DNA of 64,000 bases, taken from the NCBI GenBank assembly GCA_034522075.1, contig JAXHLO010000009.1, positions 1 to 64,000 of the forward strand, in the 5' to 3' direction. This document shows positions 49,024 through 57,591 of the stretch, piece by piece. Position numbers and translations under genes: made by a program. The notes below the pieces were generated by a model that was given only the letters and a program-made list of their open reading frames with translations, was not told where the DNA came from and did no database searches. The stretch comes from UBA7803 sp034522075 (GTDB lineage: Bacteria; Pseudomonadota; Gammaproteobacteria; Pseudomonadales; Azotimanducaceae). Position 1 is the first letter of the stretch, and each line of letters starts with the position of its first letter.

Positions 49024-49954
49024 ACCGGCGGGCATCGGCCCCGACCTCGTCGTCACCCTGGCGAGCCGGGCCCGCGACGCCGATTGGGTCGCCGTAGCCG
49101 ATCCCGAGCTGCTCGCCCAGCGGGCCCGCCTGCTCGGGCTGCCGCTTACTGTGGAAACCGACCCGTCCCGCCCGGCTCGCGCTGCCGGGCGCCTGACCGT
49201 CGTGCCCGTGTCCCTGGCTGCGCCGGTGACGCCGGGCGAATTGTCCACGGCCAACGTCGACTACGTTCTGGAAACCCTGCGCGAAGCTGCCGATGGCTGT
49301 CTGGCCGGGCGTTACCGGGGCATGGTCACGGGCCCGGTGCAGAAATCCATCATCAACGATGCCGGCCGGGCGTTCTCCGGCCACACCGAGTTCCTCTGCG
49401 AGCGGGCCGGCGCGGAGGACGTGGTCATGCTGCTGGCGGCCGGCAACCTGCGGGTGGCCCTGGCCACCACCCACCTGCCGTTGCGCGCCGTCCCCGATGC
49501 GGTGACGCGGGAGCTGCTGACCCGGCGTCTGAATCTGCTCATTGACGGCCTGGTGCAGCGCTTCGGCATTGCCGCGCCGCGCATTCTGGTGGCCGGACTC
49601 AATCCCCATGCCGGGGAAGGCGGACACCTGGGACGCGAGGAGATCGACGTGATCATGCCGGTGTGTGAGGCGGCCCGGCGCGCCGGCCATGCGGTGCGCG
49701 GTCCGTTGCCGGCCGACACGCTGTTCACGCCCGAGTTGCTCGAACACGCCGATGCGGTGCTGGCCATGTACCACGACCAGGGGCTGCCGGTGCTCAAGCA
49801 TGCCGGCTTCGGCGAGGCCGTCAACGTCACCCTGGGTCTGCCTTTCGTGCGCACGTCGGTGGATCACGGCACGGCGCTGGATCTGGCCGGCAGCGGCCGG
49901 GCCCGGGCCGGCAGCCTGCAGGCGGCGCTCGATCTGGCCGGCCGGCTGCTGTGA
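49001..49954 (+). CDS. pdxA: 4-hydroxythreonine-4-phosphate dehydrogenase
   Basis: DXP-dependent vitamin B6 synthesis. 317 residues. LALTPGEPAGIGPDLVVTLA is the standard N-terminus. Zinc ligands lie in FSGHTEFLCERAGAEDVVM, ILVAGLNPHAGEGGHLGREE and VLAMYHDQGLPVLKHAGFGE. ATG 49,001 is inside the surA end. The stop overlaps the GTG of rsmA, giving a tightly coupled lptD-surA-pdxA-rsmA-apaG-apaH operon. Confidence 0.96.
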   Translation: MLALTPGEPAGIGPDLVVTLASRARDADWVAVADPELLAQRARLLGLPLTVETDPSRPARAAGRLTVVPVSLAAPVTPGELSTANVDYVLETLREAADGCLAGRYRGMVTGPVQKSIINDAGRAFSGHTEFLCERAGAEDVVMLLAAGNLRVALATTHLPLRAVPDAVTRELLTRRLNLLIDGLVQRFGIAAPRILVAGLNPHAGEGGHLGREEIDVIMPVCEAARRAGHAVRGPLPADTLFTPELLEHADAVLAMYHDQGLPVLKHAGFGEAVNVTLGLPFVRTSVDHGTALDLAGSGRARAGSLQAALDLAGRLL

Positions 49955-50736
49955 GAGCCCGCAAACGCTTCGGCCAGCACTTTCTCACCGACCAGGCGGT
50001 GCTCACGCAACTCGCCCGCGTCATTCGTCCCCGGAAGGACGATCTGCTGCTGGAAATCGGCCCGGGCCACGGTGCGCTGACCGAGCACCTGCGCGGCACC
50101 ACGGCGCGCTATGCGGCCGTGGAGATCGACCGGGACATGGTGCCGTTCCTCAAGGCCCGTTTCGGTGCCGCCGCCGACGGCGGGGTGGAAGTGATCAATG
50201 ACGATATCCTGCGGGTGGATCTGGCCGCGCTGCTGGGCGGCGGCCCGCGGCGCTGGCGGCTGGTGGGCAACCTGCCCTACAACATCTCCACGCCGTTGAT
50301 CATCCGCCTGCTCGGCCATCTGCCGCACATCGAGGACATGCACTTCATGCTGCAGCGGGAGGTGGCGGCCCGTCTCGCCGGACAGCCGGGCAGCAAGGCC
50401 TGGGGCCGCATCACGGTGCTGACCCAGTATCACTGCGAAGTCGACCAGCTCTTCGATGTGGCGCCGCAGAGCTTCGACCCGCCCCCCAAAGTCTGGTCCG
50501 CCGTGGTGCGCCTGGTGCCGCGGGCCGAGAAACTGGACCTGCACCGTCCCGAAGCCCTGGACACGGTGCTGCGCCACGCTTTCTCCCAGCGCCGCAAACA
50601 ACTCGGCAACGCGTTACAATCCCTGCCATTGGATTGGCAGCGCTGCGGCATCGAGCCCAGCCGCCGGGCCGACGATGTGTCGGTGGCGGAATTCGTCGCG
50701 CTGGCCAATGCGCTGAAGGAGCAGTCTGCGCCGTGA
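49951..50736 (+). CDS. rsmA: 16S rRNA adenine-N6,N6-dimethyltransferase (KsgA)
   Basis: Dimethylates A1518 and A1519 of 16S rRNA as a late check in small-subunit assembly. 261 residues. RARKRFGQHFLTDQAVL is the usual start, read from GTG 49,951 in a GTGA overlap with pdxA. The SAM site LLLEIGPGHGALTEHL and the catalytic NLPYNISTPLI are intact, and FDPPPKVWSAVVRLVP is conserved. Coupled to apaG through another GTGA overlap. Confidence 0.97.
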   Translation: MRARKRFGQHFLTDQAVLTQLARVIRPRKDDLLLEIGPGHGALTEHLRGTTARYAAVEIDRDMVPFLKARFGAAADGGVEVINDDILRVDLAALLGGGPRRWRLVGNLPYNISTPLIIRLLGHLPHIEDMHFMLQREVAARLAGQPGSKAWGRITVLTQYHCEVDQLFDVAPQSFDPPPKVWSAVVRLVPRAEKLDLHRPEALDTVLRHAFSQRRKQLGNALQSLPLDWQRCGIEPSRRADDVSVAEFVALANALKEQSAP

Positions 50737-51116
50737 CCGACATTGCAACCACCGACTTCGCCATAGAAGTCGAAAGCCGCTACGTGGAGGGGGAATCGGA
50801 CCCCGCCGGCGAACGCTACGTGTTCGCCTATACCATCACCATCCGCAACACCGGCGAGACGGCCGGCCAGCTGCTGAACCGTCACTGGTGGGTCACCGAC
50901 GGGCAGGGCGACGTGCAGGAAGTGCAAGGGCCGGGCGTGGTGGGGCAGCAGCCGCGCATTCCGCCGGGCGAGTCGTTCCGCTACACGAGTGCCGCGCTCA
51001 TCAGCACCCCGGTGGGGGCCATGCACGGTCATTACGAATTCCAGCGTGACGACGGCGAGCGTTTCGACGTGGACATCCCCGCGTTCTCTCTGTGCGTGCC
51101 TGCCATGGTGCATTGA
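50733..51116 (+). CDS. apaG: ApaG (DUF525) protein
   Basis: 127 residues, fibronectin-type beta fold, linked to the apaH operon; the exact role is unclear. YVFAYTITIRNTGETAGQLL, NRHWWVTDGQGDVQEVQGPG and VGQQPRIPPGESFRYTSA are the family core, followed by GAMHGHYEFQRDDGERFDVD. Start GTG 50,733 overlaps the rsmA stop, and its own stop overlaps apaH (TGATG). Confidence 0.96.
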   Translation: MTDIATTDFAIEVESRYVEGESDPAGERYVFAYTITIRNTGETAGQLLNRHWWVTDGQGDVQEVQGPGVVGQQPRIPPGESFRYTSAALISTPVGAMHGHYEFQRDDGERFDVDIPAFSLCVPAMVH

Positions 51117-51925
51117 TGGCGACTTATGCCATCGGCGACATTCAGGGCTGCTGCGACGAATTCGATGCGCTGCTCGAACGCATAAGCTTCGAGCCCGGCC
51201 GCGATCGGCTGTGGCTGGTCGGCGATCTGATCAACCGCGGGCCGAAATCGCTGGAAGTGATCCGCCGCGTGCGCGCGCTGGGCGATGCGGCGGTCACGGT
51301 GCTCGGCAATCACGATCTGCATCTGCTGGCCATTCACTACGGCGGCCATGCGCCGCGCGCGGGCGATACGCTCGATGCGATTCTCGCCGCTGATGATCTC
51401 GAGGATATCTGCCGGTGGCTGCGCAGCCTGCCGCTGCTGGCAGAAGATGCGGCGCTCGGCTATGTCATGACCCATGCCGGTGTGCCCCACATCTGGAATC
51501 TGCAACAGGCCCGCGAGCGAGCTCATGAAGTGGAGGCGGTGATTCAGGGTGAAGACCATCGAGCCTATTTTTCCGCCATGTACGGCGACCAGCCGGATTG
51601 CTGGGATGACGCGCTTACCGGCTTTGACCGCTGGCGCGTTATAACAAACTACTTCACGCGAATGCGTCTGGTGGACGAGCAGGGCCGGCTGGATCTGTCC
51701 AGCAAAGGCACGTTGGATGATCTGTCACCCGGCTGGTATCCGTGGTATCAACTGCGCGCACGCGCGCCGCTGGGCCGCAAGATCGTGTTCGGTCACTGGG
51801 CCGCGTTGCAGGGTGTTACGCAAGACGCTGATGCCATCGCCCTGGATACGGGTTGCGTATGGGGCGGGACGCTGACAGCGCTGTGTCTGGACACGGGAGA
51901 GTTCACCAGTATACCTGCACGTTGA
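51116..51925 (+). CDS. apaH: Symmetrical bis(5'-nucleosyl)-tetraphosphatase
   Basis: Hydrolyses Ap4A and removes Np4N caps from RNA. 269 residues. Metallophosphatase motifs are in order: MATYAIGDIQGCCDEFDALL, WLVGDLINRGPKS, TVLGNHDLHLLAI and VMTHAGVPHIW, with the late VFGHWAALQGV and ALDTGCVWGGTLTAL. Last gene of the lptD operon. The 130 bp after it are AT-rich compared with the surroundings and lead to prkA. Confidence 0.97.
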   Translation: MATYAIGDIQGCCDEFDALLERISFEPGRDRLWLVGDLINRGPKSLEVIRRVRALGDAAVTVLGNHDLHLLAIHYGGHAPRAGDTLDAILAADDLEDICRWLRSLPLLAEDAALGYVMTHAGVPHIWNLQQARERAHEVEAVIQGEDHRAYFSAMYGDQPDCWDDALTGFDRWRVITNYFTRMRLVDEQGRLDLSSKGTLDDLSPGWYPWYQLRARAPLGRKIVFGHWAALQGVTQDADAIALDTGCVWGGTLTALCLDTGEFTSIPAR

Positions 51926-51948
51926 CGGTTTTTTGGAAAAAATTTTCC

Positions 51949-51962
51949 TGGCACTTTCCGGC
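51949..51962 (+). promoter_or_regulatory. Weak sigma-54-like site upstream of prkA
   Basis: TGGCAC followed by TTTCCG and GC resembles a -24/-12 element, but the GG-to-GC spacing is one base shorter than the sigma-54 consensus. It lies about 95 bp before the prkA start, next to an A/T-rich tract at 51,928-51,948. The E. coli prkA-yeaH (yeaGH) operon is under NtrC/sigma-54 control, which is why it is recorded. Confidence 0.2.
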
Positions 51963-52058
51963 CAGATGTCTACTCTAAGGCTACGAGCCGCAGAAGCCTG
52001 ACGAACAAAAACCGACGGAGAAATATCGAGGGGGAAGCAGCAGCACAGGAGGCTGACG

Positions 52059-53982
52059 ATGGGTGTCTTTGAACACTATCAGGAGCGCTACGATGCAGCT
52101 CAGGAAGAAGAGCTGTCCCTCCACGAATACCTCGATCTCTGCAAGACCGACCCCAGTGCCTATGCCACCGCCGCCGAGCGGTTGCTGCTGGCGGTAGGCG
52201 AACCGGAGTTCGTCGATACGTCGCTCGATCCGCGGCTGTCGAGAATCTTTTCCGAACAAAGTCCTTAAGCGGTACCCCGCCTTCAACGATTTCTACGGGA
52301 TGGAGGAATCCATCGAGCAGATCGTGTCGTTCTTCCGGCACGCCGCTCAGGGCCTCGAGGAACGCAAGCAGATTCTGTATCTGCTCGGGCCGGTCGGCGG
52401 CGGCAAGAGTTCGCTGGCGGAGAAGCTCAAGTCGTTGATGCAGAAAACGCCGTTCTACGCGATCAAGGATTCGCCGGTGAACGAATCGCCCCTCGGCCTG
52501 TTCGACCCCACTGAAGATGCCCACATCCTCGAAGAGGATTACGGCATTCCGCGGCGCTACCTCAGAGGTGTGATGTCGCCCTGGGCGGGCAAGCGGCTGC
52601 GCGAATTCGGCGGCGATATCACCCGCTTCCGCGTGGTGAAGAAGTACCCGTCCATTCTCGAGCAGGTGGCGGTAGCCAAAACCGAGCCCGGCGACGAGAA
52701 CAACCAGGACATCTCGGCGCTGGTAGGTAAGGTGGATATCCGCAAGCTGGAGACGTTCGCGCAGAACGATCCGGATGCCTATTCCTATTCCGGCGCATTG
52801 TGTAAGGCCAATCAGGGCCTGATGGAATTCGTCGAGATGTTCAAGGCGCCCATCAAGGTGCTGCATCCTCTGCTGACGGCCACCCAGGAAGGCAGCTACA
52901 ACGGTACCGAGGCCATCGGCTCCATGCCCTTCGACGGCATCGTGCTGGCCCATTCCAACGAATCGGAATGGCAGTCGTTCCGCAACAACAAGAACAATGA
53001 GGCGTTCATCGACCGCGTCTACATCGTCAAGGTGCCCTACTGCCTGCGGGTGTCGGAAGAGATCAGGATCTACGAGAAGCTCATTGCCGAGAGTTCCCTG
53101 GCGAACTCCCCGTGTGCGCCGGATACGCTGCGCATGCTGGCGCAGTTCTCGGTGCTGTCGCGCATCAAAGAGCCGGAGAACTCCAGCGTCTTCTCGAAGA
53201 TGCGCGTCTACGACGGCGAGAACCTGAAAGACACCGATCCCAAGGCGAAGACGCTGCAGGAATACCGCGATGCGGCGGGTGTGGATGAGGGCCTCGACGG
53301 TCTGTCCACGCGTTTCGCTTTCAAGATTCTCGCCAAGGTCTTCAACTTCGATTCCAGCGAAGTGGCAGCCAACCCCGTGCATCTGATGTACGTTCTCGAG
53401 CAGCAGATCGAGCGCGAGCACTTCACCGACGAGACCCGCGAGCGGCTGATCCGCTACATAAAGGAATTCCTCGCGCCGCGCTATGTGGATTTCATCGGCA
53501 AGGAAATTCAGACGGCCTATCTCGAGTCTTACTCGGAGTATGGCCAGAACATTTTCGACCGCTACGTGACCTATGCGGATTTCTGGATTCAGGATCAGGA
53601 GTATCGCGACCCCGAAACCGGCGACATCCTCGACCGCGCTTCGTTGAACGAAGAGCTCGAGAAGGTGGAAAAACCCGCGGGTATCAGCAATCCCAAAGAT
53701 TTCCGTCATGAGATCGTCAACTTCGTGCTGCGGGCGCGTGCCAACAACAACGGCCGCAACCCGTCCTGGCAGAGCTACGAGAAGCTGCGCTCGGTCATCG
53801 AGAAGAAGATGTTCTCGAACACGGAAGATCTGCTGCCGGTGATCTCGTTCAATCCCAAGTCCTCCAAGGAGGAGCAGCGCAAGCACAACGATTTCGTCGC
53901 CCGCATGGTCGAGCGCGGCTACACCGAGAAACAGGTGCGCCTGCTGGCAGAGTGGTTCCTGCGGGTCAGAAAATCGCAATAA
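52059..53982 (+). CDS. prkA: PrkA serine protein kinase (one frameshift)
   Basis: About 640 residues. The N-terminus GVFEHYQERYDAAQEEELSL and the AAA-like PrkA core with LGPVGGGKSSLAEKLKSLM (Walker A) are clear, as are LFDPTEDAHILEEDYGIPRR and AYSYSGALCKANQGLMEFVE. The C-terminal kinase-related domain runs to the stop at 53,982. One extra base near 52,252 (after LSRIF) breaks the frame; deleting it restores IFSNKVLKRYPAFNDFYGM. PrkA homologues (YeaG in E. coli) act in starvation and nitrogen-stress responses. yeaH and spoVR follow, the standard three-gene set. Confidence 0.95.
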
Positions 53983-53986
53983 TGGG

Positions 53987-54077
53987 CTGTGGGAGCGACC
54001 TACAAGCCTGTGGGAGCGGCCTCCAGGCCGCGATTGGTTGGCTGATCTGATCGCGACCTGGAGGTCGCTCGCACATA
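53987..54077. repeat. Compound REP/BIME element, copy 3 (prkA-yeaH gap)
   Basis: About 90 bp filling most of the 117-bp gap. A partial unit (CTGTGGGAGCGACC at 53,987-54,000) is followed by a unit from 54,007 (CTGTGGGAGCGGCCTCC with its partner AGGCCGCGA) and an inverted unit (TCGCGACCTGGAGGTCGCTC near 54,051-54,070). Head-to-head units are typical of BIMEs. The element may stabilise the upstream prkA message or reduce read-through. Confidence 0.75.
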
Positions 54078-54099
54078 GCACCCAACCATAGGCAGTACC

Positions 54100-55362
54100 A
54101 TGAGCTACATCATCGACCGGCGGTTGAACTCGAAGAACAAAAGTGCCGTCAATCGGCAGCGGTTTCTCGAGCGTTACCGGGGCCACATCAAACGCGCCGT
54201 GTCCGATGCCGTGGACAAGCGCAGCATCACGGACATGGACCGCGGCGAAGAGGTCACCATCCCCTCCCGGGATATCTCGGAGCCGGTGTTTCAACACGGC
54301 AGCGGCGGGCGCAAGTCCGGTGTGCATCCGGGCAACCGCGAGTTCGTCGAGGGTGACCGCATTGCGCGGCCCGGCGGCGGCGGAAGCGGCGGGGGCGGCG
54401 ATGCCTCCGACTCGGGCGAAGGCGTCGACGACTTCGTCTTTCAGATCAGCCGCGAGGAATTCCTCGACTATCTGTTCGACGACCTGGCCTTGCCCAACCT
54501 GACGAAGCGCCACCTCAAAGGCAACGCCAGCTTCAAATACGAACGCGCCGGCTTTTCCACCGAGGGTGTGCCGGCCAAGCTGTCCGTGTTCCGCACGCTG
54601 CAGCAGGCCAAGGCGCGGCGCATCGCCCTCGGCGGCGGTTCCCGCAGGCGCATGGAGGAACTCGAAGACGGCATCAGCGAAGCCGCCGGCGTCGGTGATG
54701 AGGTGACGGGTATGCGGCTGCGCACGGAACTCGCCCGGCTCAGGCGCCGCGAAAAGCGGATTCCCTTCCTCGACGACACCGACCTGCGCTACAACCTGCA
54801 CGTGAAAAAACCGGTGCCTACCTCGCAGGCGGTGATGTTCTGCCTGATGGACGTATCCGGCTCCATGGACCAGGCCACCAAGGACATGGCTAAGCGCTTC
54901 TACCTGCTGCTCTACATGTTCCTGAAGCGCCACTACGAACGCACCGAGGTGGTGTTCATCCGCCATCACACCACGGCGCGGGAGGTGGACGAGCACGACT
55001 TCTTCTACTCCCGGGAGACCGGCGGCACCGTGGTCTCCAGCGCACTGAAGCTCATGCGCGAGATCATCGACGACCGCTACTCCCCGGACAGCTGGAACAT
55101 CTATGCCGCCCAGGCCTCGGACGGCGACAACTGGAATGACGACTCGCCGCTGTGCGGCAGATTCCTGGCCGAGTCGCTGCTGCCGCTGGTGCAGTATTTC
55201 GCCTACATAGAAATCACCCAGCGCAGCCACCAGGCGCTGTGGCGTGAATACGAACTGCTGGCCGCGGCCCATCCGGAGGCCTTCGCCATGCGCCACATCA
55301 TGCAGCCGGGCGACATCTTCCCGGTCTTCCACGACCTCTTCCAGAAGCGGGAGGCGGCATGA
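54100..55362 (+). CDS. yeaH: YeaH/DUF444 family protein
   Basis: 420 residues. The N-terminal part is basic and partly disordered (IIDRRLNSKNKSAVNRQRFL; Gly/Ser-rich stretch near residues 87-105). The C-terminal von Willebrand A-like domain has FCLMDVSGSMDQATKDMAKR, a MIDAS-type D-x-S-x-S site. EVVFIRHHTTAREVDEHDFF and ETGGTVVSSALKLM follow. YeaH works with PrkA in stress survival in enterobacteria. Its stop codon overlaps the spoVR ATG (ATGA), with the spoVR start 4 bases inside. Confidence 0.93.
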   Translation: MSYIIDRRLNSKNKSAVNRQRFLERYRGHIKRAVSDAVDKRSITDMDRGEEVTIPSRDISEPVFQHGSGGRKSGVHPGNREFVEGDRIARPGGGGSGGGGDASDSGEGVDDFVFQISREEFLDYLFDDLALPNLTKRHLKGNASFKYERAGFSTEGVPAKLSVFRTLQQAKARRIALGGGSRRRMEELEDGISEAAGVGDEVTGMRLRTELARLRRREKRIPFLDDTDLRYNLHVKKPVPTSQAVMFCLMDVSGSMDQATKDMAKRFYLLLYMFLKRHYERTEVVFIRHHTTAREVDEHDFFYSRETGGTVVSSALKLMREIIDDRYSPDSWNIYAAQASDGDNWNDDSPLCGRFLAESLLPLVQYFAYIEITQRSHQALWREYELLAAAHPEAFAMRHIMQPGDIFPVFHDLFQKREAA

Positions 55363-56928
55363 CGGCGGCAGACACTGTAGGAGCGACCTCCAGGTCGCGA
55401 CTGGAAAGTCGCTCCCACACCCGCCGCCAACCCATCTCCACCGGCAGCGACTGGACCTTCGAGCTGATCGACGACTGCGATCAGCGAGATCGGCCTGCTG
55501 GCTGAGGAATACGGCCTCGATACCTATCCCAACCAGATCGAGATCATCCGTTCCGACCAGATGATGGACGCCTACGCCTCGGTGGGCATGCCCATCAGCT
55601 ACCACCACTGGACCTACGGCAAGCAGTTCGTGGCGGTGGAGAACCAGTATCAGCACGGCATGATGGGGCTCGCCTACGAGATCGTCATCAACTCGGACCC
55701 GTGCATCGCTTATCTGATGGAGGAGAACACCTTCACCATGCAGGCGCTGGTGATCGCCCATGCCTGCTACGGCCACAACTCGTTCTTCAAGGGCAATTAT
55801 CTGTTCCGCACCTGGACCGATGCCGGCTCGATCATCGACTACCTGGTGTTCGCCCGGAACTACATCGCCGAGTGCGAACAGCGCCATGGTGTACGCGAAG
55901 TCGAGGAACTGCTCGACGCCTGCCATGCGCTGATGAATTACGGCGTCGACCGCTACAAACGGCCGCGGCCCATCTCCGCCGAGGAAGAACAGCGCCGCCA
56001 GCGCGAACGGGCCGAGTGGGTGCAGCGCAATCTGAACGACCTGTGGCGCACCTTGCCGGAATCGCTGCACAAGCGCGACCGGGACGATGAGCCCGTGTTC
56101 CCGCCGGAACCGCAGGAGAACATGCTGTATTTCATCGAGAAGCATGCCCCGCTGCTCGAGCCCTGGCAGCGCGAGATCGTGCGCATCGTGCGCAAGCTCG
56201 CGCAGTACTTCTATCCCCAGCGCCAGACCCAGGTGATGAACGAGGGCTGGGCGTCATTCTGGCACTACACGCTGATGAACCGACTCTACGACGACGGGCT
56301 CATCACCGAAGGCGCCATCATGGAGTTCCTGTCGAGCCACACGGCGGTGATCTTTCAGCCGCCCTTCGACCATCCGGGTTATCGGGGCATCAACCCCTAT
56401 GCGCTGGGCTTCGCCATCTTCAGCGATCTGCGCCGCATATGCGAAGCGCCCACCGATGAAGACCGTGAATGGTTCCCGGACATCGCCGGCGGCGACTGGC
56501 TCGAGGTGGTGCAGCATGCCATGCGCAATTACAAGGACGAGAGCTTCATCCTGCAGTTCCTGTCGCCCAAGGTGATGCGCGACCTGCGTCTGTTCGGCAT
56601 CGTCGATGACGACGCCGACGATGCCATCGAGGTGAACGCTATTCACGACTGGAACGGTTACCGGCGCGTGCGCGAACAGCTCGCCAGTCAGTACAACTTA
56701 GGCGACCGCGAACCCAACATTCAGATCACCCGGGTGGATCTGCGCGGCGACCGCAGCCTGACCCTGCGCCACAATCAGCACATGCGCCGCCCGCTGGGCG
56801 ACACCACCGACGAAGTGCTCAAGCACCTGCATCGGTTGTGGGGCTTCCCGGTGCGCCTGGAGTCGGTGCACAACGACGAGGTCATCGCGCGCACGGCGTG
56901 CCCGCCGGAAACGACGACCACAGAGTGA
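55359..56928 (+). CDS. spoVR: SpoVR/YcgB family protein with REP-encoded N-terminus (one frameshift)
   Basis: About 520 residues. ATG 55,359 overlaps the yeaH stop. Residues 6-21 are encoded by a palindromic repeat (TVGATSRSRLESRSHT), after which RRQPISTGSDWTFELIDD is the authentic N-terminal domain. Near 55,480 a few bases are missing, so ISEIGLLAEEYGLDTYPNQI continues in the next frame. From there the family is clear: MMDAYASVGMPISYHHWTYG, AHACYGHNSFFKGNYLFRTW, NEGWASFWHYTLMNRLYDDG and HPGYRGINPYALGFAIF. Usually linked to prkA and yeaH; the role in stress and persistence is not well defined. No start codon lies between the repeat and the conserved region. Confidence 0.93.
55375..55419. repeat. 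REP/BIME-like palindrome, copy 4 (inside spoVR 5' end)
   Basis: 45-bp imperfect palindrome nearly identical to the copy in surA: TGTAGGAGCGACCTCC, AGGTCGCGAC, TGGAAAGTCGCTCCCAC. It begins 16 bp after the spoVR ATG and is read through as VGATSRSRLESRSHT, a different frame from that used in surA and trpC. Confidence 0.85.
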
Positions 56929-56992
56929 CTGCGCCGACCACAGTGTCAGTGCAGCGAAGCCGCGACGAACGAAGTTCGCGCCAGGTCGCGAT

Positions 56993-57028
56993 CTCGCCGA
57001 AGAATCGCGATCTGGAGATCGCTCCCAC
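56993..57028. repeat. REP-like palindrome, copy 5 (degenerate, after spoVR)
   Basis: GGTCGCGATCTCGCC, a short spacer, then TCGCGATCTGGAGATCGCTCCCA. Only the right arm is well kept. It lies between the spoVR stop and the DUF2165 gene. The region also carries a second inverted sequence (GAAGCCGCGACGAACGAAGT with TTCGCG) of doubtful meaning. Confidence 0.55.
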
Positions 57029-57099
57029 TCCGCCATTATTGGCATTCCAAACCCATTCCCGGCAGACTCCCCCCGGAGGCAACAACCACGGGAGGGGTC

Positions 57100-57585
57100 A
57101 TGATCCGCTGGATGAAAATCGTTCTGGCGGCGTTCGTCGCCGCATTCTGTCTGCTCTATGCGCTGCAGAACATCGTCAACCTGGGGCCGGCTTACGGCTT
57201 CGTCGCTGCCATGGTCAGCATGGAAGGCCATGCGGCCTATCCGGCTCATATCGGCCCGGCGGTTCAGGCGCCGTTTCTGATCTGGACCATGCTGTGGATC
57301 ATCATCGCCGCGGAGTTCGCCGCCGGCGCGCTGGCTGCCAAGGGCGCCTGGGATCTGTTCCGCGCGCGCCATGACGATGCCGCGCAATTTCAGGCGGCCA
57401 AGCGTTTTGCCGTGCTGGGCGCCGGGCTGGGGGTCATTCTCTGGTTCGGTGTTTTCGGCGCTATTGGCGGCGCCTATTTTCAGATGTGGCAGACGGAGCT
57501 GGGTATCGGCCCGCTGCGGGACGCCAGCTTCTTTGCCCTGCAACTCGGCGTGGTGATGCTCATCCTGCTGACGCCGGAGCCGTAG
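57100..57585 (+). CDS. DUF2165 small integral membrane protein
   Basis: 161 residues with four hydrophobic helices: IVLAAFVAAFCLLYALQNIV, FLIWTMLWIIIAAEFAAGAL, AVLGAGLGVILWFGVFGAIG and FFALQLGVVMLILL. The pattern of Asn in the first helix and W-x-D in the loop fits DUF2165. The function is unknown. ATG 57,100 follows a good GGGAGGGG site. It converges on mgtE with only 6 bp between stops. Confidence 0.75.
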   Translation: MIRWMKIVLAAFVAAFCLLYALQNIVNLGPAYGFVAAMVSMEGHAAYPAHIGPAVQAPFLIWTMLWIIIAAEFAAGALAAKGAWDLFRARHDDAAQFQAAKRFAVLGAGLGVILWFGVFGAIGGAYFQMWQTELGIGPLRDASFFALQLGVVMLILLTPEP

Positions 57586-57591
57586 CTGCCG

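Noticed and set aside
51928..51955. A rho-independent terminator after apaH
   Set aside because: The T and A tracts pair only weakly and no GC-rich stem precedes a T run, so I do not call a terminator.
53987..54077. A CRISPR array in the prkA-yeaH gap
   Set aside because: The repeated units are palindromic, of unequal spacing and in opposite orientations; there are no regular spacers and no cas genes in the window.
51970..56145. A 1,391-codon open frame on the minus strand
   Set aside because: It lies opposite prkA, yeaH and spoVR, has no recognisable domain and reflects the GC-rich codon bias of those genes.
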